A stretch of 17,817 bases of DNA, taken from NCBI GenBank assembly GCA_019414665.1, contig DXLO01000037.1, positions 1-17,817 on the forward strand, in the 5' to 3' direction. Source of the DNA: Bacteroides sp. (lineage in GTDB: Bacteria; Bacteroidota; Bacteroidia; Bacteroidales; Bacteroidaceae). The notes below the pieces were generated by a model that made no database searches, was not told the DNA's origin, and was given only the letters and a program-made list of their open reading frames with translations. Shown piece after piece: positions 1 to 7,645 of the stretch (positions are counted from its first letter, which is position 1; each line of letters opens with the position of its first letter). The translations under genes and the position numbers were made by a program.

Positions 1-25
1 CATTTGTTAATTTTTAATTTTTGAA

Positions 26-673
26 TCAGAAAGCCAACTGCTGATTGGCATTATTCAGTATAATATAACCATCAAGAGCATTTGTATAACTCTTGATCTC
101 AAAGATATTTCTGCCAATAGCTCCGTATAACTTAGCTGCATTCAGATTATTTCGAATAAATTCATTTGTTTTATACTGTTTAAAATACAAAGTACCTTGT
201 GCAACAAAAGTATGAGCAAGTATCAATGAATCCGTTACTTTTTGTTTCAATTCTATAGCATTCAAGAAAGATTGCATGGCTGAATCATCATCTCCTTGGT
301 TTTGGTAAATTCTACCTTGATAATAATAGGTTCTTAGTTGTTCATTTGGAGTACCCTTTTTGAGATAATAATCAATAGCCGGTTGAAGGACATCGAAAGT
401 TGTTGTATCAATATAGTTCTTGTCTAATGCCATGGATTTAAGTAAAGCATACCTGGCTGCTATCTTTTTGCTTTTTATATTTGTAATCGGAATGTTTTCC
501 AGTATGGTGATGGCAGAATCAGGCTTAGTATTCATAAGGTCCTCAGCCATATCCATCTGTTTCAATATAGAAATATTTCTGTCACACGCAGCTACTAATA
601 CAATAATTATCAGCGTAATGATTATGTTGCACAATTTATGTATCTTTATTTTCGCTTTGATATCTAATGTCAT
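26..673 (-). CDS. TPR lipoprotein, probably C-terminally truncated
   Basis: This is a predicted lipoprotein with TPR-like helical repeats. From the ATG at 673 it has 215 residues: a basic N-terminus, a hydrophobic stretch and a lipobox LVAAC with the lipidated Cys at residue 30. A longer reading from 703 would need a TTG start, so I prefer the ATG. The segment around LMNTKPDSAITILENI and the later YYQGRIYQNQGDDDSAMQSFLNAI look like TPR repeats. They resemble a large Bacteroidetes family in which a lipoprotein or TPR N-terminus is followed by a membrane helix and a coiled coil or DNA-binding domain, usually 500 residues or more. Here the frame stops at 26-28, well short of that. The gene is AT-rich compared with the tra genes and is separated from them by about 180 nt. 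Its precise function is unknown. Confidence 0.7.
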   Translation of the reverse strand: MTLDIKAKIKIHKLCNIIITLIIIVLVAACDRNISILKQMDMAEDLMNTKPDSAITILENIPITNIKSKKIAARYALLKSMALDKNYIDTTTFDVLQPAIDYYLKKGTPNEQLRTYYYQGRIYQNQGDDDSAMQSFLNAIELKQKVTDSLILAHTFVAQGTLYFKQYKTNEFIRNNLNAAKLYGAIGRNIFEIKSYTNALDGYIILNNANQQLAF

Positions 674-726
674 ATAACTTAGCTTTCTATTAAAACTTAT
701 CAATCAATAATAATGGTAAATGAATA

Positions 727-734
727 CAAAATTA
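727..734 (-). promoter_or_regulatory. Possible Bacteroides -7 box for the TPR lipoprotein gene
   Basis: Read on the minus strand these bases are TAATTTTG, which fits the Bacteroides -7 consensus TAnnTTTG. It would place transcription start roughly 40-50 nt before the ATG at 673. I see no good TTTG -33 box 19-21 nt further upstream, so this is a weak call. The rest of the non-coding stretch 674-856 is AT-rich and holds nothing else I can support. Confidence 0.3.
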
Positions 735-815
735 GTAAAAAGCGGTTGTGTTCGATGCATTATCACAGAAAAACTTGTATTTACAATGTCTTTTGATACA
801 TAAATGATTATAGGG

Positions 816-842
816 CTATTATATAAGAAAATAGAATAATAG
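816..842 (-). terminator. AT-rich inverted repeat after the coupling-protein gene (weak terminator candidate)
   Basis: CTATTAT (816-822) and ATAATAG (836-842) form a 7-bp stem with a 13-nt loop, 14 nt beyond the stop codon of the coupling-protein gene. This is where the tra operon could end. The stem contains only two G-C pairs and no U-tract follows on the minus strand, so it could equally be chance in AT-rich DNA. Confidence 0.25.
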
Positions 843-856
843 TCTGTTCCTGATTT

Positions 857-3043
857 CTATTTTGCTCCGCGTTTGTTCAATACATCCTTAATCATTTCCT
901 TCACATCCAGTCCTACCTGCACAAAGTTTTTGTACAGAATACGTTCCCTTTCATCCCTTGAATTGAATGTATAGAATTTTGGCAATGGCACGTATGCTTC
1001 TTCTTCTTTCTTTATTTCTGCCATATCGAAGTCCGTTTTACAAAAGAACTTTGTGGTCTTGAATTCTTCCGATTCCTGAATGTTCATTGTCCCGCCGTTG
1101 CCGACCTTCGTCTTCACAAAGTCACGGGCTGTCTGTCCGCAGATCCATCCGGTAGGCATGTCGGATATCTTTGATGCAGGTACCAGGCTGTCCATGTTCT
1201 CGTTCAGGTTGATACTTGTTTTGTCACGGTCTATGGTTACGCCTTTTTTCAGCTGAACCACTTTTCCGAAGATGTCATTCGACAGCCATTCCAGTGTCTC
1301 TTTCGAGCGGGCAGAACCGCTTACCACGTTACCCACAGTGGTGATGATTTTCTGCATACCTACCTTGCCGTAATCGGCTTCAAGCTGCGGCAGTTCCTGG
1401 AATCCCAGCGTCACGCTTACCTTATTGCTTCGTGCCGTTCCTATCAGTCGGTCTATTTTATGAAAATATAGCGTCGGTAGCTCATCCACGATGATGCTTA
1501 CCGGGATATTCTTGCCCTGTCCGGTATTCACTCGGGTCACAAGGCGGTTCAGAATAAGGGCATTCAGCGCACCGATGATGCTTTCCATTTCCGGGTCGTT
1601 GGCGATGAGCAGGTAGCTTGGGTTCTTTGGGTCACTTACCTTCAGGTCGAAGTCGTCTCCGTCCTTGTGGAAAATCCAATAAGATTCTTTGGTTGCCAGA
1701 CGGGATGTATATACTCTTAATGTACCGATCATACCTTCCAGCTGCTCCATGGCCTTGTTTTTGAAAGCTGTTTGGAATGGTCCGAGTAGTGGGGCCACCT
1801 CATTGTCTGTTTCCAGCACCTCAAAGATGGTCTGGTAGCTTTCGTTCAGGAACGACAATATATGCGGCATGTCCGAGTATTTTCCCAACCAGTATGCTGG
1901 TTCTACAATATTCCCGTCTTTCTTGTCACGTACCACGCCCGTAGGTTTCCAGAATTTAGTTTCCGGATCCTGACGTTTCTCGGCATACAGCATGTTACCG
2001 TCCTTGTCATAGGGTTCTCTCTCATAATTGACAAAAAAGTAGATGCAGGCAGCCAGGAAGTTTACAGCAGAAGTCTGGAAGAACTGGTCGCTTCCGCCGC
2101 CACCTTCTTTTTTCCCTTTCTGCAATGATTCAAGCAATGTCTCAGCTGTTTCACTTGCTGCGGCCAGGTTGTTGATATATTTTGCCTGTATAGGGTTCAC
2201 ACGACGGCTGTATTCTACATCCACAAAGTTGATGATATTGAACTTACAGCCTTGTGGCAGTTTGCCCAGTTTCTGGTTCTTCTTGTAGTGATAATACAGT
2301 TTTGTCGCCAAGGTAGGGAATTTATAATCGTACACGACCATAGCAAACCCCTTGGCAGAGTGCTGTCTGATAAATGGTTCGATGATTGAAAATGTCTTAC
2401 CGCTACCCGGTGTACCTACCACCCATGTCCCGCGGAATGGGTTGCTTATACTTACCCAACCCTTACGGAATTTACCTTTGTAATAGTATCGCATGGGAAT
2501 ATTCACACTGTATTTGTTTTCTTGTATTTCCTCGCTTTGTTCGAAGCTTTCATTCTCAAAATTGAACCTGTCTTTCATCAGTCCGTCTTTAAGGAACTTC
2601 GAAATGTTGTCCAGTGCGATATGGATCAGTATAACGCCTGTCAGTGAGGCAGCCATATAGAACCAGATATTAAGTGATAGTTTGTACAGACGTATATCAA
2701 TCGTATAGTTATATAACCATACAGACAGTACAATCAATCCCACGCCGCTCACGAGTGGGTACAGCACCATTCGCCGGGCATCAAATTCCAGCTGTTTCTT
2801 GTTACGTGTACCGATACAGGTGATACATATGAGCAGGAAGGTTGCCACCTTGCTGTACACCAGATGTCCGTCATTATATATCATCCAGCGCTTGATACGT
2901 CCGTGTATGTCACACAATATTCCGCTCCAACTGTCAAGCAGGGCTGGATCCAGTGCATATTCAAAGAACTCCATAAGCACGGATATGTAGATTACAGCCC
3001 GGAAAATTCTGTAGAATCCCTGCAACTCTTTACTTTCTTCCAT
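857..3043 (-). CDS. Type IV coupling protein (VirD4/TraG-type ATPase)
   Basis: This is the 728-residue inner-membrane ATPase expected to hand the relaxase-DNA complex to the type IV channel. The N-terminus has several hydrophobic segments (about residues 12-30, 62-78, 91-112 and 124-145). They are followed by a cytoplasmic motor domain with Walker A GTPGSGKT at 210-217, Walker B SIIVDE at 516-521, and a downstream GFQELPQL motif (about 547-554) typical of the TraG/TraD/VirD4 family. In Bacteroidetes elements such proteins are often called MobC or TraG-family and usually lie with the relaxase genes. Here the gene is the last of the tra operon, after the lipoprotein gene with a 58-nt gap. It is full-length and has no disrupted motif. 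I am confident of the family; no symbol is assigned because naming varies between elements. Confidence 0.92.
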   Translation of the reverse strand: MEESKELQGFYRIFRAVIYISVLMEFFEYALDPALLDSWSGILCDIHGRIKRWMIYNDGHLVYSKVATFLLICITCIGTRNKKQLEFDARRMVLYPLVSGVGLIVLSVWLYNYTIDIRLYKLSLNIWFYMAASLTGVILIHIALDNISKFLKDGLMKDRFNFENESFEQSEEIQENKYSVNIPMRYYYKGKFRKGWVSISNPFRGTWVVGTPGSGKTFSIIEPFIRQHSAKGFAMVVYDYKFPTLATKLYYHYKKNQKLGKLPQGCKFNIINFVDVEYSRRVNPIQAKYINNLAAASETAETLLESLQKGKKEGGGGSDQFFQTSAVNFLAACIYFFVNYEREPYDKDGNMLYAEKRQDPETKFWKPTGVVRDKKDGNIVEPAYWLGKYSDMPHILSFLNESYQTIFEVLETDNEVAPLLGPFQTAFKNKAMEQLEGMIGTLRVYTSRLATKESYWIFHKDGDDFDLKVSDPKNPSYLLIANDPEMESIIGALNALILNRLVTRVNTGQGKNIPVSIIVDELPTLYFHKIDRLIGTARSNKVSVTLGFQELPQLEADYGKVGMQKIITTVGNVVSGSARSKETLEWLSNDIFGKVVQLKKGVTIDRDKTSINLNENMDSLVPASKISDMPTGWICGQTARDFVKTKVGNGGTMNIQESEEFKTTKFFCKTDFDMAEIKKEEEAYVPLPKFYTFNSRDERERILYKNFVQVGLDVKEMIKDVLNKRGAK

Positions 3044-3101
3044 ATTCTTTATCGAGTGTGTTTGTGTATGATGTTAACCGTTTTTGAGCTGTTCTCTATC
3101 T

Positions 3102-3773
3102 TTATTTGTTCAGAGAGATAATAGGTCTTATACGGTGAGCTTGTGTCTTTGGTGTTTCCTGCATTGCCCCGCTGCCTAATGAATAAAGCCAGGCTTTGGC
3201 TGTCTGCTGTCCATCCACTTCTGTCGAAGTCCAATACCAGCAGTCGTCAGAGGTTTCCGGAAGCGGATCTCCACCGCATAGTTCTATTACGGGGTTTATA
3301 GTCTGGCGGGCAGAGTACAGCAAGCGCATCTCTGCTACTGAAGGGATAAAGGCACTCTGGCCGTATCTCCACATGTCAAGCACGGATTCTGCCATGGGAG
3401 AGGCAGTCTCCTTTGTATCGTAGATGGCAAATGTATTTGCATTGCCGTCATAGGCATCTGTATTGGCAGATGTTCCTTGTCCGACACCCAGACTGTCTGC
3501 AAACGCCTGTTCCTTAAATTCCCAGAGATAGACGGCATACCCGATTCCCTTGTGACCGTCATGGGTGCCTGTGTCAAATACTACAGCGATAGCTTTTTCT
3601 CTTGTCGTGTCATACATTTCATAAGGTACAGTCGAACCGTCTTCACAAAGGATATGCCCTGGACGTACAGTCATGTCTGTTTCCTCGATGTGTGCATCGC
3701 AAGCAGTCAGCATTGCGGCAATCAGCATTGCCGGTAATGACCGGCAGATTCTTGTTATTGTCTTTCCTTTCAT
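3102..3773 (-). CDS. Exported lipoprotein with DUF1566/Lcl-like C-terminus
   Basis: This 223-residue protein has a lipoprotein signal peptide (basic start, hydrophobic stretch, lipobox LTAC with Cys25), so it should be anchored in the periplasm or outer membrane. Its C-terminal half contains FIPSVAEMRLLY, then CWYWTSTEVDGQQTAKAW, and ends RIRPIISL. That pattern (a YW[ST]STE core, a following A-W strand and a terminal RIRP) resembles DUF1566/Lcl and sulfatase-modifying-factor (FGE-like) folds, which are often extracellular binding domains. The start lies 8 nt after the traO stop and the coupling-protein gene follows, so it is co-transcribed with the transfer genes. Its role is unknown: a surface, adhesion or mating-pair component is inference. 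I see no TraP or TraQ, which usually follow TraO. Confidence 0.75.
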   Translation of the reverse strand: MKGKTITRICRSLPAMLIAAMLTACDAHIEETDMTVRPGHILCEDGSTVPYEMYDTTREKAIAVVFDTGTHDGHKGIGYAVYLWEFKEQAFADSLGVGQGTSANTDAYDGNANTFAIYDTKETASPMAESVLDMWRYGQSAFIPSVAEMRLLYSARQTINPVIELCGGDPLPETSDDCWYWTSTEVDGQQTAKAWLYSLGSGAMQETPKTQAHRIRPIISLNK

Positions 3774-3781
3774 TTTTTCCC

Positions 3782-4288
3782 TTATTTTATCGGTAGTTTT
3801 ATACCCAGTGCTATACCTGTACGAAACAGGTCAGCTCCCTTGATTATCACATCATTTTTTACTTGCCAGTAGAGAGTCCATCCGGAGCGTAGTACATAGT
3901 TATGCTCATAGCCCAGATGAATTCCTGCCACAAATTTATGTGTGTCACTTCCTCCTGAACCTCCAATGCGAAGACTTCCGTAGTGGTTACGTCCTCTGAT
4001 TACGCAGGGCTTGTATGCGACTCCGATTCCCCAGGTGCGATAATTTCTCCAGAAACTTTCTGGACAGACATGTCCGCAGGTTCCGCAGTCCGTCCATTGC
4101 AGATAGCCGTTGGCAAAAAACTCCCATGTGTGCCTGTAGTTTACTTCATGTTCGTAGGCGAGTGTAGCTTCCATACCGTTTTTGTATAATAATCCGGTAC
4201 CAAGCAAAAGACGGCCGCTGTTACGTTGTGCTGATACATTTATACTGAGTAGCACGCACAAGAGGGAAAAACAAATAATCTTTTTCAT
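3782..4288 (-). CDS. traO: Conjugative transposon protein TraO (outer-membrane type)
   Basis: A 168-residue exported protein with a signal peptide ending VSA|Q (cleavage before Gln21). It then has alternating aromatic and polar strands suggestive of a small outer-membrane beta-barrel. The C-terminal stretch (WQVKNDVIIKGADLFRTGIA, ending LGIKLPIK) matches the pattern I associate with Bacteroidetes TraO, as does its position directly after TraN. An unusual C-x2-C-x3-C cluster (Cys68, Cys71, Cys75) and Cys95 lie in the middle. The start codon lies 2 nt after the traN stop, and a GGAGGA ribosome-binding site overlaps the end of traN, suggesting coupled translation. The exact function of TraO is not established. 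It is shorter than the roughly 190 residues I remember for CTnDOT-type TraO. Confidence 0.78.
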   Translation of the reverse strand: MKKIICFSLLCVLLSINVSAQRNSGRLLLGTGLLYKNGMEATLAYEHEVNYRHTWEFFANGYLQWTDCGTCGHVCPESFWRNYRTWGIGVAYKPCVIRGRNHYGSLRIGGSGGSDTHKFVAGIHLGYEHNYVLRSGWTLYWQVKNDVIIKGADLFRTGIALGIKLPIK

Positions 4289-4290
4289 GC

Positions 4291-5148
4291 TTATTCCTCC
4301 TCCAAAAGATTAGAATTAAACGAATCGGCCGAAAGAACATCTTCATAATCTATATTCAGGCTGATGTTGCGTCCGCTTATCTGCTTCTCTGTCATTTCAA
4401 TGGTCAATACTTTGTCATTAGGGAATGTCAGTTTCTTTATGGCAATCACATTACGGTAGCCGTGTCTGAATGTCTTGCTTGGTTCCAGTACAAGAGCCGG
4501 TGCCAGTTCGATTACCTGCGAATTGGTGGCTTTTGTCACTTTCTTGTCGGCAAGTTTGATACGTATTTCGTCAATGTCAAAGCGGATGTTGGTCTTGTTT
4601 TCAATAGAGAAGTCTATGAAAAAATAATCACCTGCTGAATAGATGTTATTCAGGCGCATGACCATTCGATGTTCTTTGCTTGCTACGTTCCTGATTTTGG
4701 CCGGTGAATTCCAGATGCGTCTGGCAAATCGGGCCATATCGGCAAGTGGCATCGAAACAGCTGGATTGTTGAAGGCTTCACGTTCTTGTAAAAGCACCTC
4801 TTTGTCCGTAACAGCTTCCCGCATTCGGGTTGTATAGAGTAAGGCATATTGCGTACGGTAGCGTTCTGTTACGATGGTCACAATAGCAAGTATGTCACCG
4901 TCTTCATGCCCGGCTTCTTTTGGCTTTAGACGGATAATGTTGTCTATGGGCTGATCCCCAACAATTTTTTCAGTAGAGATATCTACAAAGCGTATGGGTT
5001 CAGAAGCTGTAATCACGGTTGTAACCTGTTCGTTTACTGTCAGATGTTCCATTTCTTCATAGGTACGCTGTGCCAGCACCTCACGTCCGGCAAACAGCCC
5101 CGTTGTGAGGAATAATACCATTATTGTTCTTTTCAAGTTCATATACAT
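4291..5148 (-). CDS. traN: Conjugative transposon protein TraN (VirB9-like, DUF4138)
   Basis: A 285-residue exported protein with signal peptide cleavage likely after VLA, before Gln27. The mature part is rich in beta-strands, with the pattern of the Bacteroidetes TraN/DUF4138 family, thought to be the VirB9-like component of the periplasmic or outer-membrane core complex. It lies between the second DNA methyltransferase gene (14-nt gap) and traO (2-nt gap). Two in-frame ATGs exist (5148 and 5142). AAGGA lies 9 nt before the first, so I keep that start. The protein ends LLEEE, coding the ribosome-binding site of traO. The normal TraM-TraN adjacency is interrupted here by the methyltransferase gene. 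Confidence 0.85.
   Translation of the reverse strand: MYMNLKRTIMVLFLTTGLFAGREVLAQRTYEEMEHLTVNEQVTTVITASEPIRFVDISTEKIVGDQPIDNIIRLKPKEAGHEDGDILAIVTIVTERYRTQYALLYTTRMREAVTDKEVLLQEREAFNNPAVSMPLADMARFARRIWNSPAKIRNVASKEHRMVMRLNNIYSAGDYFFIDFSIENKTNIRFDIDEIRIKLADKKVTKATNSQVIELAPALVLEPSKTFRHGYRNVIAIKKLTFPNDKVLTIEMTEKQISGRNISLNIDYEDVLSADSFNSNLLEEE
4295..4300 (-). promoter_or_regulatory. Strong ribosome-binding site for traO
   Basis: On the minus strand these bases read GGAGGA, 6 nt before the ATG at 4288, inside the Glu codons that end traN. Canonical Shine-Dalgarno sequences are not the rule in Bacteroidetes, so this supports the chosen start and coupling to traN. Confidence 0.6.
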
Positions 5149-5162
5149 TTCGTTTTGTCCTT

Positions 5163-5957
5163 TTATTGTTCTTTTGTTGCCTGTATTTCAGTATTATGTT
5201 GCTGTAGCTCTTCGTCAACACGTTTTTGAGCTATCTCATAATAGCTCTTATCGGTTTCAAAGCCTATATAATGTCGTCCTGTCCGGATTGCGGCTACTGC
5301 AGTTGTGCCCGAGCCTATGCAATTGTCAAGAACTATGTCCTTTTCGTCCGTATAGGTTCGTATCAGATATTCCAGCAAGGCTACCGGCTTTTGCGTCGGA
5401 TGATAGAATGCACCCTTGCGGTGTTCCTTGGGTATAGCGATTACCGAAGTGGGATATTTGTCATCAGCCATACGTATTGGAGACAGTTCTGTCTTGCCAT
5501 AGCAACGGTTGGTAAATCCTTCTGTTTTCCGGCGGCTGTGGTTTCTTTGTTCTGGCAGGCTGGGCTTCATCTGCGGATGATAAACTGGTTGGTGCCTGTA
5601 GAAGATTATAATATCCTCATGCTGGCGCAGCGGCATCCGGTTGGCGTTCAAGTGTCCTGTTACCCTGTCCTTATGCCATACAAGGTTATACCTCCACATT
5701 TGTGGCTGTGAAAGCATAAGTTTTGCTGTAAACATGCCTTGTGAAAACAGAATGATTGGACTCTCCGGCTTGGTAATACGAAGGTATTGTTCCCACAGCA
5801 AGTCTAAAGGGAGTTGTTTGTCCCATACTGCTGAGCGGTTTCTGTTGTTCAGTACGCCATACGGCAGATCGGCAATGATGGCATCTACACTGTTGTCTGC
5901 CATCTGGTTCATTCCTTTCAGGCAGTCCATATGATATATGTGATCTGTTTCTATCAT
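5163..5957 (-). CDS. Beta-class DNA methyltransferase (N6-adenine or N4-cytosine)
   Basis: A 264-residue S-adenosylmethionine-dependent DNA methyltransferase of the N6_N4_Mtase family. The catalytic motif IV DLPYG is at residues 30-34, HEDIIIFY at 113-120, the motif X region HPTQKP at 186-191, and the SAM-binding motif I DNCIGSGTT at 211-219. Having motif IV before motif I is the beta-class order. The DxPY form favours adenine N6 as target, but this is not decisive. The target recognition region is short (about residues 120-180). The ATG is 6 nt after the traM stop, and traN starts 14 nt after its own stop, so it is an integral member of the operon. No restriction endonuclease gene is adjacent, so it behaves as a solitary enzyme, plausibly protecting the element's DNA from recipient restriction. 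Confidence 0.92.
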   Translation of the reverse strand: MIETDHIYHMDCLKGMNQMADNSVDAIIADLPYGVLNNRNRSAVWDKQLPLDLLWEQYLRITKPESPIILFSQGMFTAKLMLSQPQMWRYNLVWHKDRVTGHLNANRMPLRQHEDIIIFYRHQPVYHPQMKPSLPEQRNHSRRKTEGFTNRCYGKTELSPIRMADDKYPTSVIAIPKEHRKGAFYHPTQKPVALLEYLIRTYTDEKDIVLDNCIGSGTTAVAAIRTGRHYIGFETDKSYYEIAQKRVDEELQQHNTEIQATKEQ

Positions 5958-5963
5958 AATCTT

Positions 5964-7115
5964 TTATTGTTTGTTATTACCGTTTACCAGATAGACAAAT
6001 GTTCCGTATTTCAGCTTCACCTTGTTTTTCTTGATGGCCTTGCCGATAGCATTGCTTGTTTTCTGGTAGGCATTCTGCATTGCTTGCATTCCCCATTGTG
6101 TCAGACTGTTCCCGGAACTCGTAGTGTTCATGCTGATGTTGCCTGTTACGGCTCCGCTTGCAACATCTTTGCTCGTTTCCCGAAACTGGCTGTTGGGTAC
6201 ATATAACCCTTCCAGTCCATCCGTGTCATACAGTGATAGATTTACTTTCACCAGTTCATCATCTACCAGTATGCTGTTGATGCTGCCTTTTACCCGTCCC
6301 GAGGAGAATCCGTTCATGGTTGCATACAGGTAAGAACCGCGTTTGACTACATGGTCGTCAATTTCCACGTCATCAAGCAGTCTTAGGCGTACACGTGAAC
6401 CGTCAACGGCCTTGATATTTTCATCAATGATGGCCTGTATGAGTTTAGGCTCGCGGGAGTTTTTAGACAGTGTGTTGAAGTAATCGGAGGTTGTCTTTAC
6501 TTTCTTCACCACTTCACTGGCTTTTTCAGTTTCTGCAGGGGCTTTCACCGAACGGCTGTCTTCTTCAATTCTTCCCGCAGAATGGATTGTGTCCCTGGGT
6601 ATGGCTGTGGCGTCAGAGTCTCCGGCAATAGGCTCTATAGCTTTCTGTCCTTTTAATCTCGCTTCTGCCAAGGCTTTCTCCAGTTCTGCAAGGGCTTCTT
6701 TTTCTCTCTCTTTGGTATCGGTCTCTTGTGCGGCCATAGCCTTGTCTTGCTCCTGCTGGTCGAGCAGGGCAATGTCATTTTGTGTGTATTGCGATTCATA
6801 AGCTTGTTTGTTTTCATCCGGTTCATCACGGTCGATATTATCTACTGCGGAATAGTCTTGTATTTTACCCCATGACTTTGCCATGTTCTCATATTTGCTT
6901 CCGATTCCGTCTCCGTCTTTGATTTGGGCATCCGGAAGTTCTGGATTCAGAAATTCCGTCGTCTGCAGCGTTTTATCCGGAATCTCTGCTTTTTCTGCAT
7001 GGAACAGGTCGAAGATAAAGTACGATCCGCCCATCAGCGGAATGTAGAGGATTGCCGGTAACATAAATTTGGGCTGCCTCCAGTTGATTTGCTTGATTTT
7101 TTCTTTTATATCCAT
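5964..7115 (-). CDS. traM: Conjugative transposon protein TraM (VirB10-like)
   Basis: A 383-residue bitopic inner-membrane protein expected to span the periplasm as the VirB10-like core component. I start it at the ATG at 7115, 8 nt after the preceding stop. An extension to 7160 would overlap the Dam_2 methyltransferase gene, and the usual TraM start has INWRQPKFMLPAILYIPL close to the N-terminus. One membrane helix lies at about residues 18-38. It is followed by a long charged, partly coiled-coil linker (EKEALAELEKALAEARL) and then the conserved TraM C-terminal domain, beginning near the segment IQAIIDENIKAVDGSRVRLR. The gene is flanked on both sides by DNA methyltransferase genes, which is unusual. 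Confidence 0.88.
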   Translation of the reverse strand: MDIKEKIKQINWRQPKFMLPAILYIPLMGGSYFIFDLFHAEKAEIPDKTLQTTEFLNPELPDAQIKDGDGIGSKYENMAKSWGKIQDYSAVDNIDRDEPDENKQAYESQYTQNDIALLDQQEQDKAMAAQETDTKEREKEALAELEKALAEARLKGQKAIEPIAGDSDATAIPRDTIHSAGRIEEDSRSVKAPAETEKASEVVKKVKTTSDYFNTLSKNSREPKLIQAIIDENIKAVDGSRVRLRLLDDVEIDDHVVKRGSYLYATMNGFSSGRVKGSINSILVDDELVKVNLSLYDTDGLEGLYVPNSQFRETSKDVASGAVTGNISMNTTSSGNSLTQWGMQAMQNAYQKTSNAIGKAIKKNKVKLKYGTFVYLVNGNNKQ

Positions 7116-7123
7116 TGCTCTCG

Positions 7124-7615
7124 TTAATTGATTTGTACATATTTCCCTTCTAGGGCACACGTCTTTAATATTTCAGCATTGTCTTTCCCAAAGGCGATAA
7201 GTATACTTCCACATCCGGGCGAATCACCGCGTGTACCGTCCGGACGATAGAATCTGATGCGATGGCGTAGAAACTTCATGGCTATTGCTTTCTCGAAGAT
7301 GATATCCTGGAACATCTTGGAATCACATCGGTTATATAGCAATGCGATACCGTTGCCATGTTCTGCCAGCCTACGAACAAACTGCTCTATAAGCGGGCGT
7401 GAGTAAGGAGGATTGAGCCATACGCGGCCTTCCCATTTTTGAGACAATCCGTCAATACGTTTGTCATACATGACTGTAGCTGTCGGCCATAGTGGAGCGA
7501 TCGGTGCACAGGGGTCAAGGTCGAATTTTCCCAGTGCTTCCAGTACCTCTTTAGGAGTATACCATTCATCTGAAGCCTTTTCTGTCCTTTCAAATCTTGT
7601 ATTCATACGTGTCAT
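7124..7615 (-). CDS. Dam_2-type phage-like DNA N6-adenine methyltransferase
   Basis: A 163-residue enzyme resembling the phage and mobile-element DNA N-6-adenine-methyltransferase family (Dam_2). The family pattern is visible: DEWYTP near the N-terminus (residues 16-21), FDLDPCAP at 31-38, then WLNPPYS at 66-72, which holds the NPPY catalytic motif of adenine N6 methyltransferases. Its length is normal for this small family. Two ATGs three codons apart (7615 and 7606) are possible, and neither has a clear ribosome-binding site. The stop is 8 nt from the traM start. Such proteins are common in phages as solitary enzymes that modify their own DNA. Here it most likely modifies the conjugative element and is co-expressed with transfer. 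The target sequence is not predictable. Confidence 0.9.
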   Translation of the reverse strand: MTRMNTRFERTEKASDEWYTPKEVLEALGKFDLDPCAPIAPLWPTATVMYDKRIDGLSQKWEGRVWLNPPYSRPLIEQFVRRLAEHGNGIALLYNRCDSKMFQDIIFEKAIAMKFLRHRIRFYRPDGTRGDSPGCGSILIAFGKDNAEILKTCALEGKYVQIN

Positions 7616-7645
7616 GTTGTGCTTGCTTTTTACTTGGTTTAGTTT

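Noticed and set aside
674..703. Longer start for the TPR lipoprotein
   Set aside because: It needs a TTG start and would lengthen the signal peptide unnaturally. The ATG at 673 gives a normal lipoprotein signal.
5226..5711. A 161-codon plus-strand open frame
   Set aside because: It lies antisense to the methyltransferase gene, whose motifs are intact. The translated product shows no domain pattern or ribosome-binding site.
7116..7160. Longer N-terminus for TraM
   Set aside because: It would overlap the methyltransferase gene by 37 nt and place hydrophilic residues before the conserved start. The ATG at 7115 fits better.
7124..7615. Restriction-modification system
   Set aside because: Although two methyltransferases are present, neither has an adjacent nuclease or specificity gene. 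All neighbours are transfer genes.
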